Shown: positions 15,999-23,972 of the stretch, piece after piece
Numbering within the stretch: the first letter of the stretch is position 1
Layout: every line of letters starts with the position of its first letter
NCBI GenBank assembly: GCA_029067805.1
Contig: JAIEDW010000323.1
Span: 1-43,371, forward strand
Length of the DNA stretch: 43,371 bases
Source: Lachnospiraceae bacterium
GTDB lineage: Bacteria > Bacillota > Clostridia > Lachnospirales > Lachnospiraceae
Direction of reading: 5' to 3'
Translations under genes and position numbers: made by a program
The notes under the pieces: generated by a model
Told to the model about the DNA's origin: nothing
What the model saw: the letters and a program-made list of their open reading frames with translations, nothing else
The model's database searches: none

Positions 15999-16026
15999 AG
16001 ATTTCCTCTGCATCGGCGTGTACATT

Positions 16027-16062
16027 AAAAAGACCGCCGCACCTTTCGATGCGGCAGTCTTC
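16027..16062 (-). terminator. Strong terminator after the TPR/DUF4037/DUF4125 gene
   Basis: On the minus strand AGACTGCCGCA pairs with TGCGGCGGTCT (10 of 11 positions) around an 8-base loop and runs into TTTT. It lies about 80 bases past the stop of the 1070-residue gene and closes the long operon that starts near glmS. Confidence 0.88.
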
Positions 16063-16139
16063 TATTTTCCGATATGAAACCAAAAAATTTTAAATTTGAT
16101 TTGTTCCGGTATGAAGAATGTAGCGTATCGTTATACATT

Positions 16140-19100
16140 TTACTGCCCTAATACTTCTTTGCTCTCCGCTTCTTCAAAGCTCTTATATCCATAAAACTTT
16201 ATCGTGTTTGCCATAATTTCCCTTGCCACATTTTTCCCGCTTCTTGCATGTTCCACAATATATCTGCCGTACATCTCAAGCATCTTGTCGGAATAAGTGC
16301 CAAGCTCACCGCGCAAATACGTTTCATAAGATGTGTCATAAGGCAAGTCTTCCGCTGTATGGATTGTGCGGGCATTTCCCGCAAGCTTTGGATACTGCGT
16401 TGCAAACTCCTCCATCCATTTTACCTGCAGTTCAATGATCTGCTCCATGATTTCCTGCTTTTCCGCCGAAATCGCCGGAAGCTTGTCGGCAAACTGTTCA
16501 TACTCCTCGGGGGCGGTCGACGCCATCATGCGCGCATACTTTTCCTCTATCATATTTCTGCCGTTTGCGTAATTTGTCTTAAAATCATATAAATACTGCA
16601 GCAGCATATCCTCATTCCATGTCATATACTGGCTCATCCGCATAACCTTAAACGTCGGCCAATTGTTTTGGCAGCTTGCCCTTCCGCCCTCGTTCTGCAC
16701 CTTGTCAAATGCTTCAAATTCTGCCTTTGCAATCGTGAGGGAAAGCGCTGTAATGGTCGGCGCCTTCGCCATAACCGCTGTCAGCAGCGCATCGCTCTTT
16801 GCCGTAAGCTCCTCCGTATTGGCGTCGAGATAAACCTGCGCATTGCCCACAATATTTTGACGCTCCAGCTCATTGGCAAAAATCACCGCAAGCGACTCTA
16901 TCGCTGTGGTAAGCTCCTTTTCCTGTGCCTTTTTGACGCTTGTAAGGCTAATCTCCTCGACAAGCTGTATCACGGTCTTGCCTTCCATACCCTCCTCGTT
17001 GATCACCATATCGGGATTTTCGGGCATCGCCTTAAACAGCCACTTGTCATGCGGCGCATATTTTCTGTTGAGCAGATAATACAGCTTCATCGCCTGCTTT
17101 GTACACTCCGCCTTTGCAAGCTCCGCCGCCACAAGCTGTCCGCGTCTTCTCATACGGGGCAGATTATACTGACCGTTTTGCGCAAACAGAGCGCATGCCT
17201 GTGCTATTTTCCGATACCAGACGGCTTTCGGATAATATTGTGTCAGCATCTCTCTGTAGGATGTAAAGATACCTTCGTCATCTCTGAAAATCGCGCCGTT
17301 TACTGCTGCCGCAAGCGCATAGTCGTGTACGGCAAGCCAGCTCTTTACCTGTGTCAGTCCTTTTCCTTCGCCCTTGAGTGCGCCGATCAAGTCAAAGCCG
17401 AGCGTGTTCTTATAAAAGTCCTCAATCACCATAACGCCCGCTCTGTCCTTGCCGTGAAACGTTTCAATGCGTTTCACTCCCATAAACTCATCGGGCAGCT
17501 TTTCGTACGCCTCCTGAAGCGCGCTGCCGATTTTGTCATAAACCTCCTTGGTAACCCACAGGTTAAAACGCGGGCCAAAGTCATGATCCCTTGACTGGAT
17601 ATCATCAAAGCCAAAGCAGTCCGATCCTTTTCCCACAAGTCCCACGGCAATCTGCGCCTCATACTCCGAAAACTGCTCGGCAATCATGGGTTTTCCGTAC
17701 TCCTCATAATATCTGCGGCAAAGCTCTAAGCCTGTGATATCCGGCGTCAGATCCTCGTAAGTTTCATCTAACTCCTCCTCTTCTGCCGCAATATCCTCGT
17801 CCATCAAAAGCTCCGCATCGATTTCCGCCTCGTCATACACATCCTCTGCGGCATCATATACACCTTCCACTTCATCATATACGTCTTCCACGGTATCATA
17901 TATATCTTCTACTTCATCATATACGTCTTCCGTTTCGTTATATGACGTATCCCCCGCTTCAACGGCATCTTCCTGCTCCACGACGTATTCCTGCTCCACA
18001 GCATCTTCCTGCTCCACGGCATCTTCGTCCTGTACATGCTCTTCGACAAAGTCCTCCTCGACTTCAAACGCAATCTCCTCCATAACTTCCGTAATCATGG
18101 CATCGACTGCCTTATCCTCGTCGTATGGTTCGGCAAACGTTTGACTATCCTCTTGCGTCTTCTCCGTTTGGTCATACGGCTCTTTCGCCGGTTCCTCATC
18201 ACTTTGCTGCTGATGCAGTTTCTCTTTTGCAGCCGCCTTAATGTCCGCAAACGCCTGACTAATGTCAAATCTGCTCACACCATCGGCAGGACTCATAAGC
18301 TCTGTTTGCTTCATGTCTTCTTCCTCCTCCAGGGTAATCGCTGTCTGTGGCTGCTCTTCTTCTTCTTTTTTATTCTCTTTTCCGTCCTTGTCTGCTCTGA
18401 TCACGGACGCCCACCCGTCATTATCGATATCAATGCCGAGAATCCTGTCAATCTCGTCATCATCGGGTGCAGTATCCGTTTCTTCCTCTTTCGTTTCGTT
18501 TTCGTCCGCGGAATGCTCCTCGGGAATTTCCACAGGTTCCTCAGTAGCTTCCGCGCTCATCTTTTCCCGAATGATTTCAATGTTTTCGCTCAGTCGCTGA
18601 TACTGAATGTTTTCGGCTCCCAAATACTTTGCGACGCAGTTTCTGCTCTTTTCCATCGCATCAAGCGCCTTAAGATAATCCTTGTCCATATAGTAAAGAC
18701 TTCCGAGCGCGGATAATGCCGCGCTGTAGTGTGCATCGTCAACGCCAATCTCCTCAAAGATTCGGATTGCCTCCTCGGCACGCTCTTTTGCCTCCTCGTC
18801 CTGTCCAAGTTCGATACATGTGTTTGCAAGATTCGCCTGTGTGACAGCCACCTCAAACTGCACGTCTTCCTTCCCCAGAACAATCGCAAGCGCATTCTCC
18901 AGCTGCTCTTTTGCCGCGCCAAAATCTCCCATCTCCTGATAGAGCAGGCTTAAATTGTTATACAGTCCCGCAAAATAGAGATCGTCCGCTTGAAGCTTTT
19001 CAAGATAGATTGGGCGCACCTGATCGTAATAGCCAAGCGACTCCTCAAGAAGTCCTGCCGCACGGTGCGCATTCGCAACATTTAAGAGCGTCGTCGCATA

Positions 19101-19352
19101 AGGCATGGTTCCCTTAAGCCCCATTTCCTCCATCAGCGCGATTGCTTTTTTGCAGTTTGCGATTGATTTGTCATAGCTGCCTGTTTCTCTGTAAAAGCCA
19201 ATGCATTCGTTATATAACGTCAGCATCGCATCTTTATCCCCCTCGGCAAGCGCCTCCTCAATATGCGTTTCCAAAAACTGCGGAACCTCTCCCATGCGCT
19301 CCTCTGAAAAAAGCTTATCCAATTCCATCATCACCTGATTTATGTTCATCAT
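16140..19352 (-). CDS. TPR - acidic repeat linker - DUF4037 (nucleotidyltransferase-like) - DUF4125 fusion protein
   Basis: This 1070-residue protein has four parts. Residues 1-265 are tetratricopeptide repeats (for example AKEQLENALAIVLG and AKERAEEAIRIFEE). Residues 270-530 are a highly acidic linker with heptad-like (VYDEVED) and hexad-like (DAVEQE) repeats. Residues 535-870 match DUF4037, with the nucleotidyltransferase-like motif GKGSDCFGFDDIQSRDHDF near 571-590. Residues 870-1065 match DUF4125 (GGRASCQNNWPTF, then MRMSQYMTWN). No signal peptide or membrane segment is seen. The role is unknown; a nucleotidyltransferase on an RNA or protein substrate brought in by the TPR is an inference from the GS...D-x-D pattern. 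It is the last gene of the clpX-like/yczE/methyltransferase run (20-base gap) and is followed by a strong terminator. Confidence 0.85.
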   Translation of the reverse strand: MMNINQVMMELDKLFSEERMGEVPQFLETHIEEALAEGDKDAMLTLYNECIGFYRETGSYDKSIANCKKAIALMEEMGLKGTMPYATTLLNVANAHRAAGLLEESLGYYDQVRPIYLEKLQADDLYFAGLYNNLSLLYQEMGDFGAAKEQLENALAIVLGKEDVQFEVAVTQANLANTCIELGQDEEAKERAEEAIRIFEEIGVDDAHYSAALSALGSLYYMDKDYLKALDAMEKSRNCVAKYLGAENIQYQRLSENIEIIREKMSAEATEEPVEIPEEHSADENETKEEETDTAPDDDEIDRILGIDIDNDGWASVIRADKDGKENKKEEEEQPQTAITLEEEEDMKQTELMSPADGVSRFDISQAFADIKAAAKEKLHQQQSDEEPAKEPYDQTEKTQEDSQTFAEPYDEDKAVDAMITEVMEEIAFEVEEDFVEEHVQDEDAVEQEDAVEQEYVVEQEDAVEAGDTSYNETEDVYDEVEDIYDTVEDVYDEVEGVYDAAEDVYDEAEIDAELLMDEDIAAEEEELDETYEDLTPDITGLELCRRYYEEYGKPMIAEQFSEYEAQIAVGLVGKGSDCFGFDDIQSRDHDFGPRFNLWVTKEVYDKIGSALQEAYEKLPDEFMGVKRIETFHGKDRAGVMVIEDFYKNTLGFDLIGALKGEGKGLTQVKSWLAVHDYALAAAVNGAIFRDDEGIFTSYREMLTQYYPKAVWYRKIAQACALFAQNGQYNLPRMRRRGQLVAAELAKAECTKQAMKLYYLLNRKYAPHDKWLFKAMPENPDMVINEEGMEGKTVIQLVEEISLTSVKKAQEKELTTAIESLAVIFANELERQNIVGNAQVYLDANTEELTAKSDALLTAVMAKAPTITALSLTIAKAEFEAFDKVQNEGGRASCQNNWPTFKVMRMSQYMTWNEDMLLQYLYDFKTNYANGRNMIEEKYARMMASTAPEEYEQFADKLPAISAEKQEIMEQIIELQVKWMEEFATQYPKLAGNARTIHTAEDLPYDTSYETYLRGELGTYSDKMLEMYGRYIVEHARSGKNVAREIMANTIKFYGYKSFEEAESKEVLGQ
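17822..17935 (-). repeat. 21-base coding repeats (VYDEVED heptads)
   Basis: Five tandem units of about 21 bases within the TPR/DUF4037 gene encode the heptads EDVYDEV, EDIYDTV, EDVYDEV, EGVYDAA and EDVYDEA. The DNA units are similar (tcatcatatacgtcttcc and variants on the plus strand) and could change number by slippage or recombination. Confidence 0.8.
17955..18020 (-). repeat. 18-base coding repeats (DAVEQE hexads)
   Basis: About four tandem units of 18 bases in the same gene encode DAVEQE, DAVEQE, YVVEQE and DAVEAG. The DNA copies are close to identical (plus strand gcatcttcctgctccacg), which suggests recent duplication. Confidence 0.8.
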
Positions 19353-19372
19353 TATACCTCATGCCTTTCCAC

Positions 19373-20173
19373 TTACTTGACCAGGATATCAACTGTGTGC
19401 GCACCCGCGCCGATCAAGTCCGCGCGCTCGCAGACGGACATCTGGTACTGCACAAACGCCTCAAACTCCTGTTCCGAGAGCTGATTCAAAAACGGACGTA
19501 TATAGTTTGCCGCTCCGTCGGGTGATATGATCTTTATCCGCTCTAACCCCTGTGCCCGATTGAGCGCATCAATTTCCTCAATGCGCATGTAATCATACAG
19601 CGCATCCTGATCGGATATGGTCTTAAAATCCTCTGTAAAGCGTCCCTGCTGCATACACTCAAGAATATGACGCTCTTTAAATCCATATGTGATCACACTG
19701 TACTCATTCATGCAATATGCCACAAGGATTACGCCGCCTTTTTTGGTGACACGCTTTGCCTCACCAAGCGCTTTGCTTTTATCCGCAAAGCCAAACAGAT
19801 GATACATCGGTCCAAACAAAAGCGTCACATCAAAGCTTTCGTCGTCAAGCTTCTTTAAATTCATCGCATTTCCCTGTATTGCGTGCACGGAACTTGCTTT
19901 CTGTTTTAATATTCCGAGGTTATATTTAACTAACTCAACCGCGGTCACGTCATAGCCTTCGTTTGCAAGCGCCACGCTGTATCGCCCCGTTCCCGCGCCG
20001 ATATCCAAAATCTTAATGTCACGCAAGGCAGCCGCATTCTTATTTTGCGCGGCTGCCCTGTCAAGATATTCGTGTATATACTTCATCGAAACGCGAAACT
20101 CTACCTGACCGTGCCGCGAGTTTAACCGCTTTTCTTCATTAAATTTATTGTAGTATTCCTCCAGTTTCGTCAT
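19373..20173 (-). CDS. Class I SAM-dependent methyltransferase
   Basis: This 266-residue soluble protein has a Rossmann methyltransferase fold. Motif I is ILDIGAGTGRYS (residues 55-66), the acidic end of strand 2 is VTAVEL (77-82), and motif IV is DVTLLFGPMYHLF. The family is generic, and the substrate cannot be told from sequence; the TPR partner gene downstream does not settle it. It starts 3 bases after the YczE-like stop and ends 20 bases before the TPR fusion gene, so it belongs to the same transcript. The C-terminal half is longer than the minimal fold (about 80 extra residues), perhaps a substrate cap. Confidence 0.85.
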   Translation of the reverse strand: MTKLEEYYNKFNEEKRLNSRHGQVEFRVSMKYIHEYLDRAAAQNKNAAALRDIKILDIGAGTGRYSVALANEGYDVTAVELVKYNLGILKQKASSVHAIQGNAMNLKKLDDESFDVTLLFGPMYHLFGFADKSKALGEAKRVTKKGGVILVAYCMNEYSVITYGFKERHILECMQQGRFTEDFKTISDQDALYDYMRIEEIDALNRAQGLERIKIISPDGAANYIRPFLNQLSEQEFEAFVQYQMSVCERADLIGAGAHTVDILVK

Positions 20174-20176
20174 TCC

Positions 20177-20824
20177 TTATATCAGAACCTCCAGCTTTTT
20201 CTGCACCCAGGAGATGATCGGTCCCAGACAGAAGGCAGACACAATTGTCACGATTCCAAAGTTTCCTCCAAGTAGCATACCCATTATCATAAAAAATAAA
20301 TCCCACAAAATCCGCACTGCCTTAAAAGGAAGTTTCTTGACATGATCCGCAATGATAAACGGCAGCGCATCAAACGGTGACGCGCCAAGTCCCGAACACA
20401 TATATGCCGCGGCGCCCAACATAAAAATGGCAAGCGCGGGCAGCAAAAGCACGTATCTTGTTATCGTATTCTCAAAAAATCCCGCCGGCAGGATCACAGA
20501 CCAAAGCCACTTGAAAAAATCCGAAATATAGCCCAAAAAGAACATATTTCCAATCGTTCCGTAACCAATTCTGCTGATATCATAACGCAGCACAAAGCAT
20601 AACGTCACAATATGGAACAGCACAAGGCATGTACCAAAACTGAACGGAAGAAAATTGTTGATGCCCTGTGTAAAGCAGGAACAAGTATCCGTACCGAGAT
20701 TGATATCACGCAGCACAGATAAGCCAAAGCCCATCATGGTCACGCCGCCCATCATAAACGCCATACGCTTTTTAAACTTTGGCGGACGCGCAAACCAATT
20801 TAAGTTTTTCAGATTAAAACTCAT
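20177..20824 (-). CDS. YczE/YitT-type integral membrane protein
   Basis: This 215-residue protein has about five or six hydrophobic segments and the family pattern GFGLSVLRDINLGTDTCSCF, MCSGLGASPFDALPF and a C-terminal GPIISWVQK. It matches the YczE/YyaS/YitT group of unknown function. It starts inside the end of the ClpX-like gene (11-base overlap), with the ribosome binding site GAGGAG 8 bases upstream formed by that gene's last codons, so translation is coupled. The methyltransferase follows after 3 bases. Confidence 0.85.
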   Translation of the reverse strand: MSFNLKNLNWFARPPKFKKRMAFMMGGVTMMGFGLSVLRDINLGTDTCSCFTQGINNFLPFSFGTCLVLFHIVTLCFVLRYDISRIGYGTIGNMFFLGYISDFFKWLWSVILPAGFFENTITRYVLLLPALAIFMLGAAAYMCSGLGASPFDALPFIIADHVKKLPFKAVRILWDLFFMIMGMLLGGNFGIVTIVSAFCLGPIISWVQKKLEVLI

Positions 20825-22388
20825 AGAAGTTATGCTCCTCTATTTTCGGTTGTTCCGGCTTGGGCTCTTGCTTTTCCTCGATCTGCGGTTTTGCGTGTAC
20901 GTTGTCGGTCCGGATTTCTATCACGGGACCTCCCGTTCCTTCTATGTAATCACCTGTGATCGTGACTTCACCGATATTGTCGTCTTTTGGTATCTCATAC
21001 ATAATATCGAGCATAAAGTCCTCGATGATCGCACGCAGCGCCCTCGCACCCGTCTCACGCTCTTTTGCTTTCTTTGCGATTGCCGTGAGCGCGCTGTCAT
21101 CAAATTTCAGCTTTACCTCGTCAAGCTCCAAGAGCTTCTGATACTGTTTCAGAATTGCATTTTTCGGCTCTTTCAGTATTTTTACATAGCTTTCCTCGGT
21201 AAGTCCGTCCATCGGGCAGATGATCGGCAGACGCCCGATAAACTCGGGAATCATTCCGAATTTCTTGATATCCTCAACGGTCACTTTTTTCAGAATGTTC
21301 TCGTCTTTGTCAAACACATCCTTTAACTGCGCGTTAAAGCCGATGGAAGACTGTTTTGTGAGCCTTTGCTTAATAATTTCCTCCAAATCGGGAAACGCCC
21401 CGCCGCAGATAAACAAAATATTTCTTGTATTGATCGTGGTAAGCGGAACCATCGCATTTTTGCTGTTTGCGCCCACAGGCACTTCAACGTCCGCGCCTTC
21501 TAAAAGCTTTAACATGCCCTGCTGTACCGACTCTCCGCTCACGTCACGCGAAGTCGTATTTTTCTTCTTTGCAATCTTGTCAATCTCATCGATAAACACA
21601 ATGCCCTGCTCCGCCTTCTCGACATCATTGTCGGCAGCCGCAAGAAGCTTGGAAATAACCGACTCAATATCATCGCCGATATATCCCGCTTCCGTAAGCG
21701 ATGTCGCATCGGCGATCGCAAGCGGCACGTCAAGAAGCCTTGCAAGGGTTTTCACCATATAAGTCTTTCCGCAGCCTGTCGGACCAAGCAGTAAAATATT
21801 CGATTTCTCAATCTCGATATCGTCCATCGTGCCCGTAGTCACGCGCTTATAATGATTGTAAACGGCTACCGATATCACCTTTTTGGCATAATCCTGTCCG
21901 ACCACGAAATCATCAAGCTGCGCCTTAATCTTATGCGGCGCAGGCAGATTGTTGATGTTAAACACTGCCTCGTCCTTGCCTTTTTCTTTTGCCTTTTTCT
22001 TTTTTAACTTTTGACGGTTCGGAATCCCTCCGTCCCCTTGCAGATCCGCGATATTAACAAAACTGATGTTTGGAATGCGTCTTTTGTTGTTTTTGCCGTC
22101 GTTATTATCCTTGTCAAACCCCATGTTTGTATAGTTGAGCATTCCCTGATAATCGAATTGACTGACGGTATCCATCGTCTTATGCATGCAATCGGAACAT
22201 ACGGAAATATGATTCGGGAGCTTGAACATTCTTCCCGTCTTACTCTCGGGACGCCTGCAGATAAAACACACATCCTCGTAATCGTTCTCCTTCTCCTCGT
22301 CATAGTCATCGCTGCCCTCGTCCATATCGAGCATTTCCATATCCAAATCGTCCATGTCGTCTTTATTCTGCTCGTCCTTATTTCCCAT
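20814..22388 (-). CDS. ClpX-like AAA+ unfoldase with acidic N-terminal extension
   Basis: This 524-residue protein is a ClpX relative, about 100 residues longer than typical ClpX. A 37-residue Asp/Glu-rich extension precedes the zinc finger (C41, C44, C64, C67). A Lys-rich spacer (100-140) leads into the AAA+ module: Walker A GPTGCGKT 202-209, pore loop GYIG 235-238, Walker B IVFIDE 263-268. The ClpP-docking IGF loop is present (349-351). A Lys/Gln/Glu-rich tail ends in HNFYEF. The IGF loop indicates that it can work with ClpP; the extensions suggest altered substrate choice. I use ATG 22388 because GGAGG lies 5 bases upstream; the ATG at 22400 overlaps that site. Unlike usual clpX it is not beside clpP or lon but behind an HtrA protease, so it is probably a second copy. 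Confidence 0.9.
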   Translation of the reverse strand: MGNKDEQNKDDMDDLDMEMLDMDEGSDDYDEEKENDYEDVCFICRRPESKTGRMFKLPNHISVCSDCMHKTMDTVSQFDYQGMLNYTNMGFDKDNNDGKNNKRRIPNISFVNIADLQGDGGIPNRQKLKKKKAKEKGKDEAVFNINNLPAPHKIKAQLDDFVVGQDYAKKVISVAVYNHYKRVTTGTMDDIEIEKSNILLLGPTGCGKTYMVKTLARLLDVPLAIADATSLTEAGYIGDDIESVISKLLAAADNDVEKAEQGIVFIDEIDKIAKKKNTTSRDVSGESVQQGMLKLLEGADVEVPVGANSKNAMVPLTTINTRNILFICGGAFPDLEEIIKQRLTKQSSIGFNAQLKDVFDKDENILKKVTVEDIKKFGMIPEFIGRLPIICPMDGLTEESYVKILKEPKNAILKQYQKLLELDEVKLKFDDSALTAIAKKAKERETGARALRAIIEDFMLDIMYEIPKDDNIGEVTITGDYIEGTGGPVIEIRTDNVHAKPQIEEKQEPKPEQPKIEEHNFYEF

Positions 22389-22434
22389 TATTTCCTCCAT
22401 TTAGATATCTTAACCTTTATTTTGGCAAAGATTT

Positions 22435-23916
22435 TTATTCTTCTTTCAAGCCAAAGGTCACCGTAACCTGCCATTCCTCGTAGTCGCCGTCCTCTATGCG
22501 CATAAAGGTAAGCTCTGCCTTAGCGCCCGCCTCATAATAATCCAGAATATCCTGAAGCTTTGACATCGATGTTACCTTTTCGTCATCAATCGCCGTGATG
22601 ATGTCGCCTTTTTGAAGACCGGCTTCCGCCGCCGCCGAGCGTTTTAACACACTCGAAACATATACGCCCTCCGGCATATCATACACAGACACTGCCTCGT
22701 CCGACACATCGCTTCCCGATATGCCCAAAAAGGCACGTTTCTCCTCGTCGACCTTTCTCCTTGTTTCTTTTTTCACAAGCTCATCTACAATCGGCTTTGC
22801 GGTATTGATGGGAATCGCATATCCCATTCCCTCAATCGCATAATCCGCTATTTTGCTGGAATTGATACCGATAACCTCACCCTTTACGTTGAGCAGCGCG
22901 CCGCCCGAATTACCGGGATTGATTGCCGCGTCGGTCTGTATCAGACTGTCCAGAGTAATGTCCTCATCGTCCGCAAAAATATCACAGTTTAACGCGCTGA
23001 TCACGCCCGTTGTCACGGACTGACCGTATCCGAGTGAATTTCCGATCGCGATCGCAGGTTCCCCGACATCAAGCGCATCCGAATTGCCGAGCGCCGCAAT
23101 CGCAATCTCCTCCAGCGTCGAATCGGGAATGTCCTCCAGGAACACACTCACTACCGCTAAATCTTCCTCGGGTGCGGTGCCTTTTGTGTATGCCATAACC
23201 TCCAAATTGTCGATAAACTTGACATACAGATCATTCGCGTCCTCTACCACATGATAATTTGTCAGAATGAGCAGTTCTTCGTCATTTTGCGATATCACGA
23301 TACCCGAGCCGTTTGCCTCGTCTTCATACTCCTCGTCGTACCAGAAATCATAAGCCGTGTACTCATTTGTGATCGCCACCACGCAGGGCATTGCCGCCTT
23401 GACCACCTCAGTCACATCAGTCACCACAGCATATGTAGAGCTTGCCTGCTGCACGGTCTGTACGTTTCCCACCTTGACAGCGCTTTGTTTCTTTTTCTCA
23501 GTCTTACTGTCAGTATCCTGTGTTTCTTCGTTCTCTGCTTCCTCTTTTGCCTCTTCTTTGACTTTCTCTTTTGTGTCCTCTTCTATTTCCTCTGTTTCGT
23601 CTGCTTCCGGTTCCTGTGTTGTTTCCGCTTCAAGCGCTTCCTCTTTTGTGTCTTTGGAATCCCCTCTGCGCCTCGGTTTTTGCTTGATCGTATCCTCGTT
23701 AGGCTCCTCTTGCGTCTCCACCTTGTCACTCCATGCGGGAAGCGTGTCTTTTTCCGCGTCAAACCGCTCTATGGTGATACTGTTTCCTGTCTTTTCATAA
23801 GTGACATTGTCAACGCATACACGAATCGTCATCATATAAAGCGCTGCAAACATTGTACAACCCGTAATAATGAGTATGTTCTTGAAAACCGACGGCTTTT
23901 TCTTATTGTTTCTCAT
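22435..23916 (-). CDS. HtrA/DegP-type membrane-anchored serine protease with PDZ domain
   Basis: This 493-residue S1C protease starts with a short basic cytoplasmic end and one membrane segment (12-34, FKNILIITGCTMFAALYMM). A long acidic linker (60-145) on the outside face follows. The trypsin-like domain (160-380) contains the catalytic triad H222 (LTNYHVVED), D252 (EEDLAVVSV) and S337 (NPGNSGGALLN). A PDZ domain (about 400-490, EAGLQKGDIITAIDDEKV) closes the protein. It would degrade or refold misfolded envelope proteins. The linker is longer and more acidic than in most HtrA proteins. The start follows GGAGG at 6 bases. It lies 56 bases after glmS and 46 bases before the ClpX-like gene on the same strand, with no obvious terminator between. 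Confidence 0.93.
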   Translation of the reverse strand: MRNNKKKPSVFKNILIITGCTMFAALYMMTIRVCVDNVTYEKTGNSITIERFDAEKDTLPAWSDKVETQEEPNEDTIKQKPRRRGDSKDTKEEALEAETTQEPEADETEEIEEDTKEKVKEEAKEEAENEETQDTDSKTEKKKQSAVKVGNVQTVQQASSTYAVVTDVTEVVKAAMPCVVAITNEYTAYDFWYDEEYEDEANGSGIVISQNDEELLILTNYHVVEDANDLYVKFIDNLEVMAYTKGTAPEEDLAVVSVFLEDIPDSTLEEIAIAALGNSDALDVGEPAIAIGNSLGYGQSVTTGVISALNCDIFADDEDITLDSLIQTDAAINPGNSGGALLNVKGEVIGINSSKIADYAIEGMGYAIPINTAKPIVDELVKKETRRKVDEEKRAFLGISGSDVSDEAVSVYDMPEGVYVSSVLKRSAAAEAGLQKGDIITAIDDEKVTSMSKLQDILDYYEAGAKAELTFMRIEDGDYEEWQVTVTFGLKEE

Positions 23917-23972
23917 ATTGATCCTCCATACCTGATGCGCCCGCCCTTTCGCGCAGACATAAACCTTAATTA

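Noticed and set aside
16668-17594. 308-codon open frame on the plus strand
   Set aside because: It lies antisense to the DUF4037 and DUF4125 region, has no ribosome binding site, and its product is rich in Cys/His/Arg with no domain pattern. It is a shadow of the minus-strand codon use.
18036-18716. 226-codon open frame on the plus strand
   Set aside because: It is antisense to the acidic linker of the TPR protein and is hydrophobic only because GAA/GAG codons read as TTC/CTC on the other strand.
23917-23972. Terminator between glmS and htrA
   Set aside because: The GC-rich stretch can form only a weak hairpin and no T-run follows on the minus strand.
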